Below are positions 52,292 to 59,372 of a stretch of 64,000 nucleotides of DNA, piece by piece. Origin of the DNA: Phycisphaerales bacterium (GTDB taxonomy: Bacteria; Planctomycetota; Phycisphaerae; Phycisphaerales; UBA1924); NCBI GenBank assembly GCA_035627955.1, contig DASPKU010000001.1:186001-250000 (forward strand), given 5' to 3'. The first letter of the stretch is position 1. Each line of letters starts with the position of its first letter. The position numbers and the translations under genes are program-made. Below the pieces are notes generated by a model that did no database searches, was not told the origin of the DNA, and saw only the letters and a program-made list of their open reading frames with translations.

Positions 52292-53671
52292 ATGGCCACC
52301 GCTACCCAGGAACGTCAGAACGTCGTGAAGCTCGCGGACGCGGGCCCCAGCTGCAAGAAACTGTCCATCGAGATCCCGGCGGAGACCGTGAGCGAGAAGC
52401 TCAAGGAGTCGCTGGACACGCTGGCGGTGGAGGCCGAGCTCCCCGGGTTCCGCAAGGGCCGGGTGCCGCGCTGGCTGATCGAGAAGCGTTTCCTGCCCAC
52501 CCTCCGCAAGGAGGCCAAGAGCGAGCTGGTGACCAGCGCGGTCGGTCGGGCGATCGACGACCTCAAGCTCAAGCTGGTGGGCAACCCGGGCGGGGGGAAC
52601 CTGGACAAGGTGGAGATCGAGGACGGCAAGCCCTTCGCCTTCGAGGTGGAGGTTGAGGTGCTGCCCGAGTTCGACCTGCCCAGCCTCGAGGGGATCGCGG
52701 TCAAGAAGCCGATCATCGAGATCACCGATGAGATGGTGACCGAGGAGCTCAAGAAGTTCCAGATCAACGAGGGCAGCCTCGAGAGCCGGGACTCGGCCGA
52801 GCCGGGCGACTACGTCACTGGTCACGCCGTGATGACGGGCACCGACGGCACCGAGTTCTACAACCTCAAGGGCGCCGTGATCCAGGTGCCACCGCCGGAG
52901 AAGAACGGCAAGGGCATGATCCTGGGGATCATGGTCGACAACTTCAGCAAGCAGCTGGGGGCGCTCAAGCCCGGCGCCACGGCGACCATCAAGGCGAAGG
53001 GCCCCGAGCAGCACGAGGTCGAAAAGATCCGCAACGCGGACCTGACCATCACCTTCACGGCCGACCGCGTGGACCGGATCATCCCGGCCAGCATGGAGCA
53101 CATCATCAACGGCTTCGGCGTGGCGGACGAGGCCGCGCTGCGTGAGTTCATCAAGAGCCGGATGGGCATGCGGGTGCAGGTGCAGCAGCAGGGCGCGATG
53201 CACAGCCAGATCGCCAAGCACCTGATCGACAACGTGAAGATCGACCTGCCCCAGCGGATGACCGCCCAGCAGGCCGGCCGCACGCTGGAGCGCCGCCGCC
53301 TGGAGCTCATGTACCGCGGCGTCGACTCGAGCAAGATCGAGGAGCACATGGCGGAGCTACGGACCGCGAGCAACCAGGCCGCGGCCCGCGACCTGGCCCT
53401 GTTCTTCATCCTGCACAAGGCTGGCGAGGAGCTGAAGATCCGCGTGGACGACGCCGAGATCAATGCCCGCATCGCGCAGATGGCGTTCCAGCGGAACGTG
53501 CGTCCGGAGCAGCTTCGTCAGGAGCTGATCAAGACCAACCAGGTCGGCGGCGTGTACCAGCAGATCCGCGATCACAAGACCCTCGACGCCATCCTGGCCA
53601 AGGCCACGGTGACGGAGATGCCGGCCGAGGAGTACAACAAGTCGGTGAAGGAGGCGGAGGCGAAGGTCTGA
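52292..53671 (+). CDS. tig: Trigger factor
   Basis: This ribosome-associated chaperone and peptidyl-prolyl isomerase has 459 aa. The ribosome-binding signature FRKGRVPRWLIEKRF (usually GFRxGKxP) is near residue 52. An FKBP-like PPIase domain follows (DYVTGHAVMTGTDGTEF, GMILGIMVDNFSKQLGAL), then the helical arm domain, which includes LFFILHKAGEELKIRVDDAE. GGAGA precedes ATG 52292. Often followed by clpP; here it is followed by a terminator and a repeat element. Confidence 0.93.
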   Translation: MATATQERQNVVKLADAGPSCKKLSIEIPAETVSEKLKESLDTLAVEAELPGFRKGRVPRWLIEKRFLPTLRKEAKSELVTSAVGRAIDDLKLKLVGNPGGGNLDKVEIEDGKPFAFEVEVEVLPEFDLPSLEGIAVKKPIIEITDEMVTEELKKFQINEGSLESRDSAEPGDYVTGHAVMTGTDGTEFYNLKGAVIQVPPPEKNGKGMILGIMVDNFSKQLGALKPGATATIKAKGPEQHEVEKIRNADLTITFTADRVDRIIPASMEHIINGFGVADEAALREFIKSRMGMRVQVQQQGAMHSQIAKHLIDNVKIDLPQRMTAQQAGRTLERRRLELMYRGVDSSKIEEHMAELRTASNQAAARDLALFFILHKAGEELKIRVDDAEINARIAQMAFQRNVRPEQLRQELIKTNQVGGVYQQIRDHKTLDAILAKATVTEMPAEEYNKSVKEAEAKV

Positions 53672-53705
53672 GTCAGGGAGACGGTGAATAGCGAAACAGC
53701 CAGCA

Positions 53706-53737
53706 GGGGCGGCCGATGGGCCGCCCTTGTTCATTTC
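53706..53737 (+). terminator. Terminator of tig
   Basis: GGGCGGCC and GGCCGCCC form an 8-bp stem around GATG, followed by TTGTTCATTT, 36 bp after the stop. Confidence 0.75.
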
Positions 53738-53746
53738 GGGCGCGGT

Positions 53747-53845
53747 GACGTTGGGACGAGCCCGGAACGAAGTGACGAGTCTTCGGTGAGACATGCGCAG
53801 GTGAAGACTCGGCCCGCTCACTGCGTTCGGGGCTCGTAACGAACG
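53747..53845. repeat. 99-bp inverted-repeat element, copy 1
   Basis: The outer arms contain ACGAGCCCGGAACGAAGTGA on the left and CTCACTGCGTTCGGGGCTCG on the right, with inner complementary GAGTCTTC and GAAGACTC. The element ends 2 bp before the asnB stop. Copy 2 is at 57341-57439. Confidence 0.8.
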
Positions 53846-53847
53846 GT

Positions 53848-55788
53848 TCAGGCGCTCTTGAGCGACCTTGACCAAATCGAGAGCACCAGCAGCATGTAGA
53901 GCCGCTGGCTGTGATCACGCTTGTGGTTCATGTGCTCATTGATCATCTGCGCGACGAACGTGCGGTTGAGCTCGAGGCCGATGTTGGGCCACGGGTCCGC
54001 GGCGTTGAGGTGGTCGAGCAGGAGCTGCTTCATCTGGCCGTAGTCGGTGCGGAACCAGTCGCCGATGGGGATGGCAAAGCCCTGCTTGGGCCGGTCGACG
54101 ATCTCAGGGGGGAGGTACTTGCGGGCGATGGCGCGGAGGAGGCCTTTGCGCTGGCCGCCTGGCATGAGAGATCCAAAGGAGGCGTGGATGCCCAGCTCCG
54201 CGACTTCGCGGGCGAGGATCGGTGCGCGGACCTCCAGGCCGACCGACATGCTGGCGGTGTCGGACTTGCGCATGAGGTCGTAGGGGAGGTAGAACATGAG
54301 GTCGAATCGGCGGGCCCAGCCATAGTCGCTGGACCACTTACCGTTCATCGGCGTGATGCCGTAATGGATGCCGTCGACGCCCCACTGGACACCGAGCTGC
54401 GCGTCGAACGGGGGTGGGTAGATGGCGACAAGCTCGCGGTAGCCTCCGCCGGTCGCGGCGTTGAGCAGGCGCGAGAGGCGCGTGCGGCGGGACTTGGGAT
54501 CGTCATCGGGGGTGATGCGCTTCGCCGCCGCGGCGCGGAATGCTTGAGGGATGCGGCCCATGCGCGTGAAAGCAGGCAGTACGCGGTGGCGGTCGTAGCC
54601 AAGGAAGAGCTCGTCGCCGCCATCGCCAGAGAGCGCGACCTTGACGTGCTGGCGGGCGGCCCGGCTGACCCAGATCGACGGCAGGAGCGAGCTGTCGCCG
54701 AATGGGAGGCCGAGCTGGATGATCGCGTGGACGAGGTCTTCGGCCGGCTTGGGTGCACACTCGAGGAGCTGATGGCGGATGTTAAGTGCGCGCGCGGTCG
54801 TGGCGGCAGCCTCCGACTCGTCGAACGACGGGTGCGGCATGCGCACGGTGAACGCGGTGAGGTCGGGCTTTGCCTCGCGGGCGTACGCGCACACGAGGGC
54901 CGAGTCGATTCCTCCGCTGAGGAAGACGCCGAGCGGCGCGTCGGCTTCGAGGCGCGAGTGGACGGCACGCCGGAGCACCGCGTCGGCATCATCGACGGAC
55001 ACATCGCGGGTGACGGCGTTCTCGATGTAGCCCCAGTAGCCGGGTGAGAAGGCATCGAGAGGGTAGCTGTCGAGCGCGGTCAGCTGCGTGCCTTGCGAGA
55101 ACTCCCGGATGATGGTGGATGGTGGGAGCTGGTTCCATCCGAACTTGATCCAGGGCGCGACCGAGGAGGTGGTGTTCGGAATGCCTGCTGCACTGAGTGC
55201 GGCGCTGACTGCGGTGTACGTGCTCGCGAACGCGAAGAAGCCGGCGCGATCGGCGGTGTGATAGAGCGGCTTTTCGCCGAAGGGGTCGCGGGCGAGGGTG
55301 AGCGTGCCGGCAGAGCGGTCCCAGATTGCGGCGGCGAACATGCCGTCGCTGCGCTGGAAGACCCCAACGCCCCACTCGCGCCAGCCGTGGATCAGCACCT
55401 CGGTGTCGCTGTGGTCGGTCGTGAACCGGTGCCCCTTGGACTCCAGCTCGCGCCGCAGCTCGCGGTGGTTGTAGATGCAGCCGTTGAACACCACGGCCAC
55501 GAGGCCCTCAGCGGGTCCCTGCAGATTGGGGCGGCCGCGTTCGCTGACCATCGGTTGCTGGCCGCAGGCAGGGTCGATGATGGCCAGGCGGCGGTGGACG
55601 AGGGCGACGTCGACGGTGCTGCCGTCGGGGCGGGTGGCGCGGTCGCGGAAGCGGCCTTGGCCGTCGGGGCCGCGGTGCTTGATGCGCTCGTCGATGGTGT
55701 CGAGCCAGGCCTCGGGGATGGATTTGTGCGGGGGCGGAGGGGTGTTGCCCGCGGGCCAGACTCGGAGAATGCCGCCGATGCCGCACAT
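53848..55788 (-). CDS. asnB: Asparagine synthetase, glutamine-hydrolysing
   Basis: 646 aa. The start MCGIGG places the catalytic Cys2 of the class II glutamine amidotransferase domain, followed by HRGPDGQG, RRLAIID and FNGCIYNHRELR. The synthetase domain has the PP-motif GVFLSGGIDSALV near residue 289 and GDGGDELFLGYDRHR. It converts aspartate and glutamine to asparagine and glutamate with ATP, or forms amide bonds on an envelope substrate as related paralogues do. Length is at the long end for AsnB. Confidence 0.93.
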   Translation of the reverse strand: MCGIGGILRVWPAGNTPPPPHKSIPEAWLDTIDERIKHRGPDGQGRFRDRATRPDGSTVDVALVHRRLAIIDPACGQQPMVSERGRPNLQGPAEGLVAVVFNGCIYNHRELRRELESKGHRFTTDHSDTEVLIHGWREWGVGVFQRSDGMFAAAIWDRSAGTLTLARDPFGEKPLYHTADRAGFFAFASTYTAVSAALSAAGIPNTTSSVAPWIKFGWNQLPPSTIIREFSQGTQLTALDSYPLDAFSPGYWGYIENAVTRDVSVDDADAVLRRAVHSRLEADAPLGVFLSGGIDSALVCAYAREAKPDLTAFTVRMPHPSFDESEAAATTARALNIRHQLLECAPKPAEDLVHAIIQLGLPFGDSSLLPSIWVSRAARQHVKVALSGDGGDELFLGYDRHRVLPAFTRMGRIPQAFRAAAAKRITPDDDPKSRRTRLSRLLNAATGGGYRELVAIYPPPFDAQLGVQWGVDGIHYGITPMNGKWSSDYGWARRFDLMFYLPYDLMRKSDTASMSVGLEVRAPILAREVAELGIHASFGSLMPGGQRKGLLRAIARKYLPPEIVDRPKQGFAIPIGDWFRTDYGQMKQLLLDHLNAADPWPNIGLELNRTFVAQMINEHMNHKRDHSQRLYMLLVLSIWSRSLKSA

Positions 55789-55810
55789 CGGTGGGGAGGT
55801 TAGCGATTTC

Positions 55811-56467
55811 CTACACCCTTCGCGCCGGCTCAGGTGCCCGCGGCTTGGGCTCGGGCATCTCCGCGGGGGCGGGCTGAGGCGGGGGCGGCGGCGTGGTGGC
55901 TGCCGAAGTGCGGAGACGCTGGAGGGCTTTGCGTTCCTGGCGGAGCATCCAGAGGGTGTGCACGAGGCGGCTGGTGAAGATGCCCAGGACAAACCCCGCG
56001 GCCGTGGCCTTTTCGATGCTCACCCCCTTGTGCATCAGGGTGTTCTGAAGCCCGAGGGCTACCAGGTAGAGCAGCGGCGAGATGATGGCGCGCTCAAACT
56101 GCACGAGCGAAGCGTCGCGCATGAAGGAGAGGTCGGCGTAGGCGACGGTGGTCTGGGGGCGGCACTTCTGGGCCGGCATGTGGTTGGCAAGCCAGTGCAG
56201 GCCGTAGTAGACCAGCACGTCGGCGAGCAGGTCGACCACGAAGGTGAGGCCCGAGATGACGAACTTGTGGCCTTCCAGCTCGAAGCGACGGCCGAGGAGG
56301 TCGAAGCCGAAGTCGGGGGCGATGCCCTGGAGGCGAGCGATGAGGCCCCAGCGGTCGGCCAGGTGCATGACGCCGATGGTGATGGCGAGCGCAATTAAGC
56401 CGGCCGCGACAACGTTGACGTTGACGTTCACGATGCGGCGGCTGTAGAAGGCTCTCAACCAGGTCAT
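55811..56467 (-). CDS. Membrane protein of unknown function
   Basis: 218 aa from ATG 56467. Three to four membrane helices (VVAAGLIALAITIGVMHLA, VISGLTFVVDLLADVLVYYG, AIISPLLYLVALGLQNTLM, ATAAGFVLGIFTSRLVHTLW) are joined by short loops; the C-terminus is Pro-rich. It starts 10 bp after the methyltransferase stop, so they are probably co-transcribed. No recognised domain. Confidence 0.75.
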   Translation of the reverse strand: MTWLRAFYSRRIVNVNVNVVAAGLIALAITIGVMHLADRWGLIARLQGIAPDFGFDLLGRRFELEGHKFVISGLTFVVDLLADVLVYYGLHWLANHMPAQKCRPQTTVAYADLSFMRDASLVQFERAIISPLLYLVALGLQNTLMHKGVSIEKATAAGFVLGIFTSRLVHTLWMLRQERKALQRLRTSAATTPPPPPQPAPAEMPEPKPRAPEPARRV

Positions 56468-56477
56468 TCGCGTCGGG

Positions 56478-57323
56478 TCATTCGGGGGCAGGAATGCTAG
56501 CGTCGTGACGGGGGTTTGCCCGGTTGCGGGGGTGGGGTGTCCGCCCCGGTTCCACTTGGGAGGTCGCGGGGGAGATCGTGGCAAGACGGGTCCGGGTGAC
56601 CTCCACGGCCTGCGGGTTGATGTCGAAGCCAATGGCGGTCCGGCCGGTGGCGAGCGCGGCCGCGAGGGTCGTGCCGCTGCCGCTGCAGGGGTCGAGCACG
56701 GTGCCGCCGGGGGGGCAGCAGGCCTCGATCAGGAGCTGGAGGAGCGCGAGGGGTTTCTGCGTTGGGTAGCCGACGCGCTCCGCGGCCATGTTGTTGATGT
56801 TGGGGATGTCGAGCAGCTCGTCGGCGGCGGGGGGCGGGATGCGCAGAACGTCGGTGGACTTTTTGAGCTGGCCGTGCATGCGGCGGCTGGTGGCGGGGAT
56901 CATGGGGGCTTGGAAGAAGTACCGCTCGGGATCAAGGCAGTAGAAGAGGATGTCGTCGTGCTTGCGGGCGAAGCGGCGGGGCGAGGAGCCGCCGAGGCCG
57001 TAGTGCCAGATGAGGTGGTTGACGAAGCGGTCCTCGCCGAGGAGGTCATCGAGCAGCAGTCGGGCGTGGTGGCAGACGCGGAAGTCGATGTGGAGGAGGA
57101 TGCAGGCGGTGGGCTTGAGGGCCGGGAGTGTGGCGGCGAGGCGGGCGCGGAGCCAGGCGACGTAGTCGCGGGTCGTGGGCCAGGCGTCCTCGTAGTGGCC
57201 GGCGCGGTCGCGCTGAGTCTGGCCGGTGTTGAAGGGTGGGTCGGCGTAGAGGAGGTCGATGGAGTGGTGCGCGAGGGTGGGGGCGGCGGCGAGCCAGTCG
57301 GAGTTGAAGATGGTGGCGGGCAT
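56478..57323 (-). CDS. Orphan DNA methyltransferase, beta class, second copy
   Basis: 281 aa from ATG 57323. Motif IV is LLYADPPFNTG near residue 28, and motif I is LDPCSGSGTTLAAAL near 208, preceded by GYPTQKPLALLQLLIEACCP. The motif order IV before I defines the beta class (N6-adenine or N4-cytosine). No restriction enzyme is adjacent. It differs from the 9529 methyltransferase in length and in DPPF versus DPPY, so they are separate families. The frame upstream of ATG 57323 runs into the 99-bp repeat. Confidence 0.88.
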   Translation of the reverse strand: MPATIFNSDWLAAAPTLAHHSIDLLYADPPFNTGQTQRDRAGHYEDAWPTTRDYVAWLRARLAATLPALKPTACILLHIDFRVCHHARLLLDDLLGEDRFVNHLIWHYGLGGSSPRRFARKHDDILFYCLDPERYFFQAPMIPATSRRMHGQLKKSTDVLRIPPPAADELLDIPNINNMAAERVGYPTQKPLALLQLLIEACCPPGGTVLDPCSGSGTTLAAALATGRTAIGFDINPQAVEVTRTRLATISPATSQVEPGRTPHPRNRANPRHDASIPAPE

Positions 57324-57340
57324 CGCTTTGGTGTTGCGGT

Positions 57341-57439
57341 CGTTCAGACGAGCTCGGAACGCAGTGGCGGGTCTTGGTTGACGCGGATGGCTTGCGGGTC
57401 TCAGCCCACTCACTTCGTTCGGGGCTCGTTCCGAACGTT
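57341..57439. repeat. 99-bp inverted-repeat element, copy 2
   Basis: Arms ACGAGCTCGGAACGCAGTGG and CCACTCACTTCGTTCGGGGC (then TCG), with an interior resembling copy 1 at 53747. It sits between the methyltransferase start and the end of the HD gene. Read on the minus strand both copies encode similar peptides (TSPERSEWAE / TSPERSERAE), reflecting sequence conservation rather than a gene. Confidence 0.8.
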
Positions 57440-57445
57440 ATCTGA

Positions 57446-58003
57446 TCACTTGATCGGCACCTCTCGGATCGCCTCGATGCAGTTCTGGATGTGCTGCTCG
57501 TCGGTGACGTTCGCGAGAGGGCCGAGTTCGGAGACGCCAAGGGCGATATCTTCGCGGGACACTGCAGCTGCGAAGGCCTTGTCCTTGAGCTTCTTCTTGA
57601 CGGACTTGGGCTCAAGGGTCGCGAGACCGTCGGGGCGGACCTTGGCGCAGGCGACAATGAACCCCGCGAGCTCGTCGCAGGCGAAGAGGGCCTTGTCCAT
57701 GGGCGTGGCGCGGATGTAGCCGGTGCGTTCGGAGGCGTGCCCACGGATTGCGTTCATGATGGACTCGTCAACGCCGAGGGTGGCGAGGTGGGCGACACCG
57801 ACCTTGGGGTGCTCCTCGGCGGTGGGATGGCGCTCGTAGTCAAAGTCGTGCAGAAGGCCGGCGATCCGCCACTGCTCTTCGTAAGCGGGTTCGAGCTGCT
57901 TGGCGTAGCGGCCCATGCAGGCGGCGACAGTTTCCATGTGGATGCGGAGGGCGGGGCTTTGCACCCATTCGTGCATGAGGGTGCGGGCTTGGTCGAGGTT
58001 CAT
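57446..58003 (-). CDS. HD-domain phosphohydrolase
   Basis: 185 aa from ATG 58003. The metal-binding HD signature is in HMETVAACMGRY followed by IAGLLHDFDYERHP, then a conserved HPKVGVAHLATLGV and IRGHASERTG. It resembles small predicted HDIG hydrolases acting on nucleotides. The C-terminus is Lys-rich (LEPKSVKKKLKDKAF). The start lacks a ribosome site. A MITE-like palindrome begins 22 bp upstream. Confidence 0.85.
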   Translation of the reverse strand: MNLDQARTLMHEWVQSPALRIHMETVAACMGRYAKQLEPAYEEQWRIAGLLHDFDYERHPTAEEHPKVGVAHLATLGVDESIMNAIRGHASERTGYIRATPMDKALFACDELAGFIVACAKVRPDGLATLEPKSVKKKLKDKAFAAAVSREDIALGVSELGPLANVTDEQHIQNCIEAIREVPIK

Positions 58004-58024
58004 GGGCGGGAGTGTAATGGCTTT

Positions 58025-58130
58025 GGGTGGCCAGCCGCTCCGCGGCGGCTGCTTCAAGTGGCCGAGGCTCTTCAGCGATTGTGAGTGGGGTGAGCCGAAC
58101 GAAGCGCCGCCGCGGAGCGGCGGGGTACCC
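58025..58130. mobile_element. GC-palindrome MITE-like element, copy 1
   Basis: Left terminus GGGTGGCCAGCCGCTCCGCG (58025-) and right terminus ending GCGGAGCGGCGGGGTACCC are imperfect inverted repeats of about 31 bp, each containing GCCGCTCCGCGGCGGC. Total 106 bp between the HD and MBL genes. Confidence 0.75.
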
Positions 58131-58134
58131 AACG

Positions 58135-59169
58135 TCAGACGTCGCGAGCGGTGCCGTCGGGGCTGACCTGGATCGTGTGGTCGGGTGTCCACAGCTGCCC
58201 CATTTCACGCCCGACGACGCGGTGCTGCTGGCCATCCGCGGCCTGGAGCATCCGACGCATCGGCTCGTCGAGCGGCTCGTCGCTCAGCTTGAACGTGGAG
58301 TGGTGGATCGGGAGCAGGAAGTTGCCACCGGCCTGCTGGTGCATATCCCAGACCTGCTCGGGGCAGGCGTGGGCCTGGATCCACGGGTTGTACGCGCCGA
58401 TGCCGAAGATGGTGAGGTCGGCGCCTTGTCGCCCCAGTGTGGAGTAGCCCTCGGTGTGGGCCGTGTCGCCGGCGAAGAGCACTCGGTTCTTGTCGGACTC
58501 CAGGACGTAGCTGTTGAAGCCACGGTGGCGGTCCCAGGCGGTGCGGGCGCCCCAGTGGTTGGGTTTCAAGGCGCGGAGGCGGAGGCCGTTGACGCGGAGC
58601 TCCTTGTCCCACTCGAGCTCCTGCACGCTGGCGAAGCCCTTGGGGATGAGCCGCTTGGTGTTGAGGGCGGTGACGACGTGCGTGTTCTCACTGACCAGCT
58701 TCTTCATGCTGGGCAGATCGAGGTGGTCAAAGTGGGCGTGGCTAATGAGGATCAGATCCAGCGGCGGCAGCAGCGCCGGGTCGAAGGCGGGGCAGAGCCG
58801 GCCAACACCGAACGTCAGCGGCCCCAGCTTCACGCCGATCCGGTGGGAGAACACCGGGTCGGTGAGGATCCACTTGTCGCCCAGGCGGAGCAGGATGGTC
58901 GCGTGCCCCAGCCACGCTGCCACCAGCGGGCCGTCGTGGGCCGCGTGGTCCAGCTCACTCTGCCAGACCTCGCCCTGCTTCGTGTTGTTGCGGAAGCCGT
59001 CCAGGAACTCCTTGGAGTAGCGGCGCACGCTGGACCGGGCGACCCCGGTGAGCTCCTTGAGCTTGGTGACGTCCTCATCGGCCAGACGGAATGACTTCGG
59101 CGCTGGGGTCGCGCTCAAGTCGGTCTCTCCTGTTGGGTCGGTGAGGTCGCGCACGGCAGTGTTCACCAT
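58135..59169 (-). CDS. MBL-fold metal-dependent hydrolase (NAPE-PLD/UlaG-like)
   Basis: 344 aa. Metal ligands lie in SHAHFDHLD (HxHxDH), FAGDTAHTEG and LPIHHSTFKLSDEPLDEP. The N-terminus before residue 70 resembles the N-acyl phosphatidylethanolamine phospholipase D branch (WLGHATILLRLGDKWILTDP, then VFSHRIG). Cytoplasmic or peripheral; substrate unknown. It ends 5 bp from the MITE-like copy 1. Confidence 0.88.
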   Translation of the reverse strand: MVNTAVRDLTDPTGETDLSATPAPKSFRLADEDVTKLKELTGVARSSVRRYSKEFLDGFRNNTKQGEVWQSELDHAAHDGPLVAAWLGHATILLRLGDKWILTDPVFSHRIGVKLGPLTFGVGRLCPAFDPALLPPLDLILISHAHFDHLDLPSMKKLVSENTHVVTALNTKRLIPKGFASVQELEWDKELRVNGLRLRALKPNHWGARTAWDRHRGFNSYVLESDKNRVLFAGDTAHTEGYSTLGRQGADLTIFGIGAYNPWIQAHACPEQVWDMHQQAGGNFLLPIHHSTFKLSDEPLDEPMRRMLQAADGQQHRVVGREMGQLWTPDHTIQVSPDGTARDV

Positions 59170-59251
59170 AGGTGGGTGGTACGCGGCTCAAAAGGGCGTG
59201 TGCGGGTTCTTAGATGGTGATTGGGGTTTTGTGCTGAGAGATTCAGATGTT

Positions 59252-59360
59252 GGGTGGCAACCGCTGCGCGGCGGCACTCCGAAACGCGACTCGCGTGAAA
59301 AAGCTGACAGATGGAAGGAGTCTCCTGAGGGAAGAGCCGCCACGGAGCGGCTGGCCATCC
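59252..59360. mobile_element. GC-palindrome MITE-like element, copy 2
   Basis: GGGTGGCAACCGCTGCGCGG at the left and GCCACGGAGCGGCTGGCCAT at the right are imperfect inverted repeats; 109 bp in total. It lies 12 bp upstream of the pcrA start and is more diverged than copy 1. Confidence 0.7.
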
Positions 59361-59372
59361 AAACCATAAACT

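Noticed and set aside
55508-55992. Extended N-terminus of asparagine synthetase upstream of 55788
   Set aside because: The catalytic Cys must be residue 2 after processing, which requires the start at 55788.
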